This document shows, in pieces, positions 5,998-10,970 of a stretch of DNA of 10,970 nt. Position numbers and translations under genes: made by a program. The DNA is taken from NCBI GenBank assembly GCA_905200565.1, contig CAJKKX010000031.1:1-10970 (forward strand), in the 5' to 3' direction. The stretch is from an uncultured Lachnospiraceae bacterium (GTDB lineage Bacteria; Bacillota_A; Clostridia; Lachnospirales; Lachnospiraceae). The notes beneath the pieces were generated by a model, which was not told the origin of the DNA, ran no database searches, and saw only the letters and a list, made by a program, of their open reading frames with translations. How positions within the stretch are numbered: the stretch's first letter is position 1; each line of letters begins with the position of its first letter.

Positions 5998-6630
5998 CTA
6001 CCAGGGATGAAATTCTCCGTTGGAGTCCATCGCTCCGTCATCCCTTAACGTATAGGTGACGCCATTGCTGTCCGCCCAGTCTCCATTGGCGTTTTTTGTG
6101 AGGCGGACGAGCTTGCCATCGTTGCGGTAGAGGTCTACTGCCTCTCCGGTGTCGGTTCCGGGCACGCCGCTGTCGTTTCGATATTCAGGCGGGTCATAAT
6201 AATACTGTGTTCCATTGCTGTCTTTCACGCCGTTTTCATAGAAAGTATAAGAGTTTCCGTTTTTATCCACCCAGTTTCCGCTGGAGTTCTGAGAAACGTA
6301 AATGGTATTTCCGGCTTCGTCGAAGAAATAACGTTCTTCCTCTTTCGAAGAGCTTCCGGAATCCGGATTCCCCTGACTCTCGCTTTGTGGTTCGGTCTGT
6401 TTCTGAGTTTCGGTCTGGCGTTCCGTTTGCTTTTTGGTCTGCGGTTCGGTCTGTTTCTGGGTTTCCGTCTGCTTCTCTGTCTGCTTTTCTGTGACAGGCT
6501 GCTTTGGGGTTTCTGTCTGTGACTCTCTCTGTGTTTCCTTTTCCGGGTTTTTCGGTTTGCATCCATACAGAGTGGACATACAGAGAAGGCCGATGCAGGT
6601 CATTGCAAGAAGTTTTTTATGATTTTTCAT
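5998..6630 (-). CDS. Lipoprotein with Lys/Gln/Thr/Glu repeat linker and duplicated C-terminal module
   Basis: A 210-residue predicted lipoprotein. The signal peptide ends in lipobox LYGC with the lipidated cysteine at 24. Residues 30-86 are a low-complexity linker built of KQTE-like units; the 11-residue QTETQKQTEPQ occurs twice, 18 residues apart. The C-terminal part holds two copies of a module, at about 101-145 and 166-210. They share G.W.D.NG..YT.....G..DSNG at the same spacing (offset 65). This aromatic- and glycine-rich pattern suggests short beta-hairpins, perhaps wall- or ligand-binding, but I do not recognise a named family. The ATG at 6630 has GGAGGG seven bases upstream; the in-frame ATG at 6645 overlaps that site. 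A strong promoter precedes it and a shared terminator follows. It is transcribed alone. Confidence 0.85.
   Translation of the reverse strand: MKNHKKLLAMTCIGLLCMSTLYGCKPKNPEKETQRESQTETPKQPVTEKQTEKQTETQKQTEPQTKKQTERQTETQKQTEPQSESQGNPDSGSSSKEEERYFFDEAGNTIYVSQNSSGNWVDKNGNSYTFYENGVKDSNGTQYYYDPPEYRNDSGVPGTDTGEAVDLYRNDGKLVRLTKNANGDWADSNGVTYTLRDDGAMDSNGEFHPW
6389..6471 (-). repeat. Imperfect direct repeat in the lipoprotein linker
   Basis: The 17-base GGTTCGGTCTGTTTCTG at 6389-6405 recurs exactly at 6443-6459, 54 bases (18 codons) apart, and similarity extends on both sides. It encodes the repeated QTETQKQTEPQ segment. The in-frame offset suggests copy-number change by slippage without loss of the reading frame. 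Confidence 0.75.
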
Positions 6631-6670
6631 TCGGTATCCCTCCATTGTTCAGGTTGACTGATACATGTTC

Positions 6671-6699
6671 ATTTTAACGGATTTTGTGGAATGTGTCAA
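6671..6699 (-). promoter_or_regulatory. Strong sigma-A promoter for the minus-strand lipoprotein
   Basis: On the minus strand a perfect -35 TTGACA (6699-6694) and -10 TAAAAT (6676-6671, five of six) are 17 bases apart, giving a leader of about 35 bases before the ATG at 6630. Confidence 0.8.
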
Positions 6700-6735
6700 T
6701 TGTGTTACGGATTATTAATGAAATGTTAAGAAGGC

Positions 6736-6872
6736 GGCATTACTGTTCCGGTCAGGACTTTGCACTCGCTGCAAAGTCCGTGAGAAAGTGATTCAGGTGT
6801 GAGCAAATCCCATTCGCGAAGCGAATTTTAAATGGATTTGAGAATGTTACTGTGAACAACGTGATCAGTAAC
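6736..6872. repeat. Multi-hairpin intergenic element (possible dispersed repeat)
   Basis: Three consecutive inverted repeats fill this gene-free stretch. GGACTTTGCA/TGCAAAGTCC (6755-6764 with 6770-6779) is a perfect 10-bp stem with a CTCGC loop. CAAATCC/GGATTTG (6804-6810 with 6834-6840) encloses ATTCGC/GCGAAT (6812-6817 with 6821-6826). GTTACTG/CAGTAAC (6846-6852 with 6866-6872) closes the right end. The left end carries ATTACTG (6739-6745), the inverse of the CAGTAAC at the right end apart from its last base, so the ends resemble imperfect terminal inverted repeats. No T tract follows any stem, so these are not ordinary terminators. No open frame of note lies inside. That it is repeated in the genome is inference. 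Confidence 0.5.
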
Positions 6873-6900
6873 GAGGCGGCGATCAGGAAGGGGGAGAAAG

Positions 6901-7494
6901 ATGCTGTATGATAAGGATATACGTGAGCCGCTGTTTGAGTTTCTGGAAGAGCGGTTTTGGAAGATACGGATTCTGGAGGAAAAGCAGATGGGAAGGTCGC
7001 GGGCGGACATTGTGATGGTTCTTCCGGAAATCCTGGTTGGAATCGAGATCAAAAGCGATGCCGATACTTACACGCGTTTAAGCAGACAGGTCAGAGATTA
7101 CGATCAGTATTTCGATCAGAACTATATCGTGGCAGGGGCAAGCCACGGACTGCATGTGAAAGAACATGTGCCCGGCTGGTGGGGGATCATCACGGTCGAG
7201 CAGGTGGGCGAGCAGGTGGATTTTTATGTATTGCGGAAGGGAGAGAAAAATCCGGGAAGAAACCTGAAGAGGAAGCTGTCGATTCTGTGGCGTGCGGAGC
7301 TGGCGCATATTCAGGAAAGAAATAAAATGCCGAAATACAGAAACAAGAGTAAGGATTTTGTGATTGGGAAAATTCTGGAGCGCGTGCCAGGGGAGCTTCT
7401 GGATGCGCAGATTAGTGAAGAACTGTTCGAGAGGGATTATACTCTGGGAAAAGAAACCGTACGCGCCTGCCGGAAAAACGGTTGCACCATTTGA
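6901..7494 (+). CDS. PD-(D/E)XK nuclease-like protein (sce7726-family-like)
   Basis: A 197-residue cytoplasmic protein. Residues 34-72 match the PD-(D/E)XK fold: RADIVMV with Asp36, a beta turn, then GIEIKSD with Glu49 and Lys51, followed by DTYTRLSRQVRDYDQYFD. The D...ExK spacing and the conserved downstream Gln63 and Tyr67 resemble the sce7726 family, whose function is unknown to me. The N-terminal helix (IREPLFEFLEERF) with its acidic residues also fits the fold. The C-terminal third is basic and helical and may contact nucleic acid. The ATG at 6901 has GGGGGAG just upstream. No promoter is obvious; a multi-hairpin element precedes it and the ACT-hom operon follows. The gene is unrelated to its amino-acid biosynthesis neighbours, so it may be an accessory insertion. 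Catalytic activity is inferred from motif residues only. Confidence 0.72.
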   Translation: MLYDKDIREPLFEFLEERFWKIRILEEKQMGRSRADIVMVLPEILVGIEIKSDADTYTRLSRQVRDYDQYFDQNYIVAGASHGLHVKEHVPGWWGIITVEQVGEQVDFYVLRKGEKNPGRNLKRKLSILWRAELAHIQERNKMPKYRNKSKDFVIGKILERVPGELLDAQISEELFERDYTLGKETVRACRKNGCTI

Positions 7495-7510
7495 ATAAAT
7501 GTGTTAATAT
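7482..7510 (+). promoter_or_regulatory. Possible promoter for the ACT-hom operon
   Basis: TTGCAC (7482-7487) and TAATAT (7505-7510) are 17 bases apart in the short gap before the ACT gene. Both boxes are only partial matches (three and four of six), so the call is weak. No terminator or riboswitch fits in the 67-base gap. Confidence 0.35.
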
Positions 7511-7561
7511 CTTCCTTGTGAATACAAATGTATTTGAAGAGCGCACAAACGGAGAGGTACT

Positions 7562-8005
7562 ATGTCAAAAAAGAACGAATATTTTGTTGTGAAACAGAAG
7601 GCTGTGCCCGAAGTATTGCAGAAGGTAGTTGAGGCGAAACGGCTGCTGGAGTCTGAAAAAGCTGTGACAGTACAGGAAGCGGCAGATCAGGTAGGAATCA
7701 GCAGGAGCTCCTTTTATAAATATAAGGATGATATTTTTCCGTTTCGTGATAATGAAAAGGGAAAGACGATCACTTTCGTCATTCAGATGAATGATGAACC
7801 AGGACTGCTTTCCGATGTTCTTCATGTGGTTGCGGATTATAACGCCAACATTTTGACGATTCACCAGAGCGTCCCGATCAATGGAGTGGCTTCGCTTACT
7901 TTAAGCGTGGATATTTTGCCGACCACCGGGGAGGTTTCGCGGATGATCGAAGAGATTGAAAAAAAAGAGGGCGTTATGTACCTGAAAATAATGGCCAGAG
8001 AATAA
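7562..8005 (+). CDS. ACT domain-containing protein (PheB/UPF0735 type)
   Basis: A 147-residue protein with two parts. Residues about 18-60 form a helix-turn-helix-like region (AVTVQEAADQVGISRSSFYKYKDDIFPF). Residues about 68-147 form an ACT domain, beginning TITFVIQMNDEPGLLSDVLHVV. The DEPGLLSDVL loop with its glycine is the usual amino-acid-binding site of ACT domains. The architecture matches UPF0735/PheB-type proteins, which in Firmicutes commonly sit directly upstream of hom. A role as amino-acid-sensing regulator of the homoserine branch is inferred from fold and position. The gene starts with ATG at 7562 after GGAGAGG and stops 24 bases before the hom start I prefer. Confidence 0.88.
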   Translation: MSKKNEYFVVKQKAVPEVLQKVVEAKRLLESEKAVTVQEAADQVGISRSSFYKYKDDIFPFRDNEKGKTITFVIQMNDEPGLLSDVLHVVADYNANILTIHQSVPINGVASLTLSVDILPTTGEVSRMIEEIEKKEGVMYLKIMARE

Positions 8006-8012
8006 ATGGCAG

Positions 8013-8020
8013 AAAGGAAG
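8013..8020 (+). promoter_or_regulatory. Ribosome binding site favouring the hom start at 8030
   Basis: AAAGGAAG ends nine bases before the ATG at 8030. The in-frame ATG at 8006 directly abuts the previous stop and lacks a recognisable site, and its extra eight residues are not part of the Rossmann fold. Confidence 0.6.
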
Positions 8021-8029
8021 AAAGAGAAA

Positions 8030-9244
8030 ATGATACAGATAGCGGTATTAGGATATGGAACAGTAGGAAGCGGCGTGGTGGAGGTTATCAACACGAATCA
8101 TGCCAGCATCAATAAAAAGGCGGGCGACGAGATCAATATCAAGTATGTCCTTGATTTGAGAGATTTTCCGGGGGATCCGATTCAGGAGAAAGTTGTCCAT
8201 GATTTTGATATCATCTTAAACGACCCGGAGGTTAAGATTATTGCGGAGGTTATGGGAGGCGTGGAGCCTGCATACACCTTTACAAAGAAAGCGCTCCTCG
8301 CGGGAAAGAGCGTGTGTACTTCGAATAAGGAGCTGGTGGCGAGACACGGGGCAGAGCTTTTACAGATTGCCCGCGATAAGAATATCAATTACCTCTTTGA
8401 AGCAAGCTGCGGCGGCGGAATTCCGATTATCCGTCCGTTAAATTCTTCTCTGACAGCGGATGAGATTGATGAAATCACCGGCATCTTAAACGGAACGACA
8501 AACTATATTCTCACAGAGATGTTCGATAAAGGCTCCGATTTTGAGGATGTTTTGAAAGAAGCACAGGAAAAAGGTTATGCGGAGAGAAATCCTGAGGCAG
8601 ACATAGAAGGGTATGACGCATGCAGAAAGATTGCCATTTTGTCCTCTCTTGCGCTGGGGCAGCAGGTAGATTTCCAGGATATTTATACAGAGGGAATTAC
8701 AGGAATCACAGCGACAGATATTAAATATGTAAAAGCGATGGGCAAGACTGTGAAGCTGCTGGCATACAGCCGGAAAATGGAGGAAGGCTTTTATGCTATG
8801 GTTGCTCCGGAAATTGTGGGTCCGGATGACCCGCTGTACAGTGTGAGCGGCGTGTTCAATGCCATTTTCGTACATGGAAATGTGCTGGGCGATGCTATGT
8901 TTTATGGAAGCGGAGCAGGAAAGCTCCCGACGGCGAGCGCAGTCGTTGCGGATATCATTGATGAGGCAAAACACCTGAACAGAACCATTATGTCCTTCTG
9001 GAGCAGCAATAAACTGGAGCTGACAGATATGAGCAATTCCAAAAAGAAATTCTTTGTCCGCGTAAAAGGAAATCCGGAGACAGACCTGGAGAATGTACAG
9101 GAGGTTTTTGGTACGGTTCAGCCGATGACGCTTCCGGGCGTGGAGGGTGAATTTGGATTTACGACGGAAGTGATGTCCGAGGCGGCATATGAAGAAAAAT
9201 CGAAAAAGTATGGAGATGTCATCAACAGAATCCGTATGAGATAA
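8030..9244 (+). CDS. hom: Homoserine dehydrogenase
   Basis: Hom reduces aspartate semialdehyde to homoserine with NAD(P)H, the entry to threonine and methionine. With the ATG at 8030 the protein has 404 residues, typical of the single-function ACT-containing form. The dinucleotide motif GYGTVG lies at 8-13, Lys100 in CTSNKELVA, FEASCGGGIPII at 123-134 and the family signature GILNGTTNYILT at 151-162. Substrate-site residues lie in NPEADIEGYDACRKI (187-201; Lys200 is the conserved catalytic lysine). GSGAGKLPTASAVVADI (293-309) precedes a C-terminal ACT domain from about 340, which normally gives threonine feedback inhibition. It sits between the ACT protein and the apgM-family gene in a probable operon. 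A start at 8006 would add eight residues before the first beta strand. Confidence 0.96.
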   Translation: MIQIAVLGYGTVGSGVVEVINTNHASINKKAGDEINIKYVLDLRDFPGDPIQEKVVHDFDIILNDPEVKIIAEVMGGVEPAYTFTKKALLAGKSVCTSNKELVARHGAELLQIARDKNINYLFEASCGGGIPIIRPLNSSLTADEIDEITGILNGTTNYILTEMFDKGSDFEDVLKEAQEKGYAERNPEADIEGYDACRKIAILSSLALGQQVDFQDIYTEGITGITATDIKYVKAMGKTVKLLAYSRKMEEGFYAMVAPEIVGPDDPLYSVSGVFNAIFVHGNVLGDAMFYGSGAGKLPTASAVVADIIDEAKHLNRTIMSFWSSNKLELTDMSNSKKKFFVRVKGNPETDLENVQEVFGTVQPMTLPGVEGEFGFTTEVMSEAAYEEKSKKYGDVINRIRMR

Positions 9245-9259
9245 ATATGGAGGCAGATT

Positions 9260-10096
9260 ATGAAATATGTGGTAATACTGGGTGATGGAATGGCGGATGA
9301 GCCAATCGGGAGCCTGGGAAATAAAACGCCGTTGGAGAAAGCGGCGACTCCGGTGATGGACGCTTTGGCAGCAGAGTCTGAGATCGGTCTGGTACACACG
9401 ATTCCGGAGGGGATGAAGCCGGGAAGCGACACGGCGAATCTTTCCGTCATGGGGTATGATCCGAAGGTGTATTACACGGGGCGCTCTCCTCTGGAGGCTT
9501 TAAGCATAGGAGTTCCTATGAAAGATACGGATGTGGCGCTGCGGTGTAACATCGTCACCGTTTCCGAGGAGGAACCGTATGAGGAAAAGACGATCATTGA
9601 CCACAGTTCCGGAGAAATCAGCACGAAGGAAGCGGCTGTGCTTCTGGAGGCTGTAAAAAAGGAGCTGGAAAACGATATTTATAAATTTTATGTGGGAACA
9701 AGCTACAGGCACTGTCTGATCTGGGAGAAAGGGCAGGTGGTAGAGCTTACGCCGCCTCATGATGTACTGGGCAGGGTCATCGGACAATATCTCCCCGCAG
9801 ATGAGGCGCTGCGCAGAATGCAGAAAAAGAGCACCAGCATCACCAGCATGATAATGATCAGATTCGGTATCCCGGCGATCAGCTTTCCGTTGGCAATTTT
9901 CATGAACGACAGATTTTTTGCCGGAACCGGATGCGCGTCGGTAATCTGCTGGGCAATGCCTTTGAGCAGCATTCCCATGCCGAGCGTGATGATAAACGGC
10001 TCCGTTTTCTGCCGTACGACCAGAAAGCCATTGACAAAACCAACCAGCGCCCCGCAGGCAACCGCCGCCAGGATCGCCGCCCACAGCGGCATATAA
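9260..10096 (+). CDS. apgM-family protein (proposed homoserine kinase / cofactor-independent phosphoglycerate mutase), 3'-truncated and chimeric
   Basis: The first 190 residues are a clear ApgM-type alkaline-phosphatase-superfamily protein. They show VVILGDGMADEP with metal-binding Asp9, then GMKPGSDTANLSVMGYDP at 51-68 containing the presumed nucleophile region, and TPPHDVLGRVIGQYLP at 164-179. Family members run to about 400 residues. After about residue 190 (base 9829) the frame reads backwards through a permease gene and continues as meaningless sequence to a stop at 10096. The C-terminal half with the second set of metal ligands is therefore missing and the product should be inactive. 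GGAGG precedes the ATG, 15 bases after hom. Next to hom, this family is proposed to be a non-orthologous homoserine kinase (TIGR02535 as I recall). That role is inference from context; phosphoglycerate mutase is the alternative. Confidence 0.82.
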   Translation: MKYVVILGDGMADEPIGSLGNKTPLEKAATPVMDALAAESEIGLVHTIPEGMKPGSDTANLSVMGYDPKVYYTGRSPLEALSIGVPMKDTDVALRCNIVTVSEEEPYEEKTIIDHSSGEISTKEAAVLLEAVKKELENDIYKFYVGTSYRHCLIWEKGQVVELTPPHDVLGRVIGQYLPADEALRRMQKKSTSITSMIMIRFGIPAISFPLAIFMNDRFFAGTGCASVICWAMPLSSIPMPSVMINGSVFCRTTRKPLTKPTSAPQATAARIAAHSGI

Positions 10097-10353
10097 TCCA
10101 TCAGCTTAATCGTGATAATTCCCGAAAGGCTCATCATCGAACCAATTGAAAAATCTACGCCGCCGCAGATGATCACCAGCGTCACTCCAAAGGCAAGCAT
10201 CTCCAGGATCGCCGCCGAATTCAGCATATCAAGAAGATTATACGTCGTGTAAAATCTGGTGTCAAAGAAAATCATCAAAAACAGCATCAAAAGAATCGCC
10301 GTCAGCGCCTTTTGTTTTTCCATTACTTTACAGATTTTTCTCCATACGTGCAT
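9757..10353 (-). CDS. Sugar ABC transporter permease (RbsC-like), 3'-truncated
   Basis: An inner-membrane permease of the ribose-type (BPD_transp_2) family. The N-terminal 181 residues look native: several hydrophobic segments (for example about 17-31, 48-63, 91-110, 161-178), the family signature GVTLVIICGGVDFSIGS at 56-72 and FVNGFLVVRQKTEPFIITLG at 106-125. Such proteins normally have about 310-330 residues, so the C-terminal third is missing. From about base 9811 the frame is the antisense of the apgM-family gene and ends at 9757. The ATG at 10353 has GAGGTGGG just upstream, overlapping the stop of the preceding permease; a GTG at 10362 is possible but lies in that site. Paired permeases suggest a heteromeric importer of the YtfT-YjfF or LsrC-LsrD kind; the substrate cannot be told. 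Confidence 0.82.
   Translation of the reverse strand: MHVWRKICKVMEKQKALTAILLMLFLMIFFDTRFYTTYNLLDMLNSAAILEMLAFGVTLVIICGGVDFSIGSMMSLSGIITIKLMDYMPLWAAILAAVACGALVGFVNGFLVVRQKTEPFIITLGMGMLLKGIAQQITDAHPVPAKNLSFMKIANGKLIAGIPNLIIIMLVMLVLFFCILRSASSAGRYCPMTLPSTS
9811..9834. other. Breakpoint joining two truncated genes tail to tail
   Basis: Left of this interval the plus strand reads native ApgM-family protein up to about residue 190. Right of it the minus strand reads native permease down to about residue 181. Over these roughly 24 bases both readings look family-like, so the exact crossover cannot be placed. No insertion sequence, target-site duplication or terminator is visible at the join. Confidence 0.75.
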
Positions 10354-10363
10354 TCGTCCCACC

Positions 10364-10970
10364 TCACTTTGTTCTGCGTCGGTCTATCCAGATAGCAATA
10401 ATCAGGATGATGCCCTCGCACACCGACTGGATATAGGTTGATACGCCAAGTAAATTCAGACAGTTGGAAAGCAGTGTCACAAGCATAACGCCGAGCATGG
10501 TGCGGATCACACTGCCGCGGCCGCCCGAAAGCGAAGTACCGCCCACTACCACTGCAAGGATCGCGTTCGTCTCATAGTTTGCGCCCATCAGCGGCGATGC
10601 CGTGGTCGTACGCGAAAACAGCACGATCGCGCCAAATGCCGACAGCACGCCGGACAGCACATAGACAAGCGCTACCCGCCGCTTCACCGGAATGCCAACC
10701 ATATCCGCCGCTGTAATATTGGCTCCCGTAAGCTGGATCTCCCGCCCGGTCTGTGTCCGGTTCAGAAAAAGATGCAGCGCAAACATCAGCGCAAAAAACA
10801 GCAGGAAGGATACCGGAATAAAACCGACCTTGCCGGAACCAATGCCACGCAGCAGCGTCACCGAAGAATTCAGGTGAGACATATGCTGCGTTGCTCCGCC
10901 CGTGTACAGAAGTGCCGCAGCGCTGTACACCGCGCTGAGCGCGTAGCTCATAAACAGAGCCTTCGCCTGC
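10364..10970 (-). CDS. Sugar ABC transporter permease (RbsC-like), 5' end outside window
   Basis: The C-terminal 201 residues of a ribose-type inner-membrane permease; the frame is open to the window edge, so the true start lies outside. Visible family features are RTQTGREIQLTGANITAADMVGI (about 71-93), a hydrophobic segment ALVYVLSGVLSAFGAIVLF, and the strongly conserved VVGGTSLSGGRGSV at about 141-154. A final membrane segment (IILIIAIWI) and a short basic tail, RRRTK, complete it. It forms a two-permease unit with the truncated downstream permease, 10 bases away. Together with an ATPase and a periplasmic-type binding lipoprotein, presumably encoded beyond the right edge, it would import a sugar or sugar-like compound. 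Substrate unknown. Confidence 0.88.
   Translation of the reverse strand, partial: QAKALFMSYALSAVYSAAALLYTGGATQHMSHLNSSVTLLRGIGSGKVGFIPVSFLLFFALMFALHLFLNRTQTGREIQLTGANITAADMVGIPVKRRVALVYVLSGVLSAFGAIVLFSRTTTASPLMGANYETNAILAVVVGGTSLSGGRGSVIRTMLGVMLVTLLSNCLNLLGVSTYIQSVCEGIILIIAIWIDRRRTK

Noticed and set aside
6389..6530. CRISPR-like short repeats
   Set aside because: The repeats are imperfect, contiguous, in frame and encode a KQTE stalk. There are no regular unique spacers.
6755..6779. The perfect 10-bp hairpin as an intrinsic terminator
   Set aside because: No T tract follows on either strand (CGTGAG on one side, CTGACC on the other). The neighbouring genes are divergent from this region, so no terminator is needed.
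8486..9397. A 303-codon open frame on the minus strand opposite hom and the apgM-family gene start
   Set aside because: The translation is rich in His, Cys, Arg and Phe with no domain features. The opposite strand carries a fully conserved hom, so this is a shadow frame.
9500..10084. A 194-codon minus-strand frame spanning the join
   Set aside because: It reads a wrong frame through both halves; the family-like residues are in the frames described for the apgM-family gene and the permease.

Overview
The window looks like a chromosomal segment of a low-to-moderate GC Clostridia, most likely Lachnospiraceae. The grounds are purine-rich coding strands, strong AGGAGG-type ribosome sites, consensus sigma-A promoters with 17-base spacers, a lysine riboswitch on dapA, a DUF3786-type protein and lipoproteins with Thr/Glu/Gln linkers. 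The family name is inferred from overall style, not from a search. Most of the window is ordinary aspartate-family amino acid metabolism plus small housekeeping genes. I see no CRISPR array, rRNA, tRNA, transposase or complete defence system.

Layout. Bases 1-1445 (minus): two adjacent DegV/FakB-type fatty-acid-binding proteins, the second running off the left edge, with a promoter at about 1495-1523. Bases 1617-2249 (plus): a DUF3786-like protein with its own promoter and a very short leader. Bases 2230-2547: a sigma-A promoter, a lysine riboswitch and an intrinsic terminator controlling dapA and dapB (2562-4232). These encode two consecutive steps of lysine/diaminopimelate synthesis. A terminator follows dapB. 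Bases 4313-5918 (plus): a lipoprotein with a duplicated domain, an ArsC/Spx-like thioredoxin-fold protein and GreA, closely spaced, then a bidirectional terminator. Bases 5998-6630 (minus): a second lipoprotein, also with a repetitive linker and a duplicated C-terminal domain, read from a strong promoter. Bases 6736-6872: a cluster of three hairpins that looks like a dispersed intergenic element. Bases 6901-7494 (plus): a lone PD-(D/E)XK nuclease-like protein. Bases 7562-9244 (plus): an ACT-domain regulator-like protein and homoserine dehydrogenase (hom), followed by an apgM-family gene proposed in such contexts to be a homoserine kinase.

The most unusual point is near 9811-9834. There the apgM-family gene breaks off at about residue 190, roughly half its expected length. 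It runs directly into the opposite-strand 3' part of a sugar ABC transporter permease, which is itself truncated. A second, more intact permease lies at 10364-10970 on the minus strand and leaves the window. The join is a rearrangement breakpoint or an assembly chimera; the sequence alone cannot decide which.

Functionally, dapAB draws aspartate semialdehyde into lysine and cell-wall diaminopimelate under lysine control. The ACT-hom-apgM group draws the same intermediate into homoserine and threonine. The two halves of this branch point therefore sit within 6 kb, separated by a lipoprotein/stress group and a probable accessory insertion (repeat element plus nuclease-like gene).
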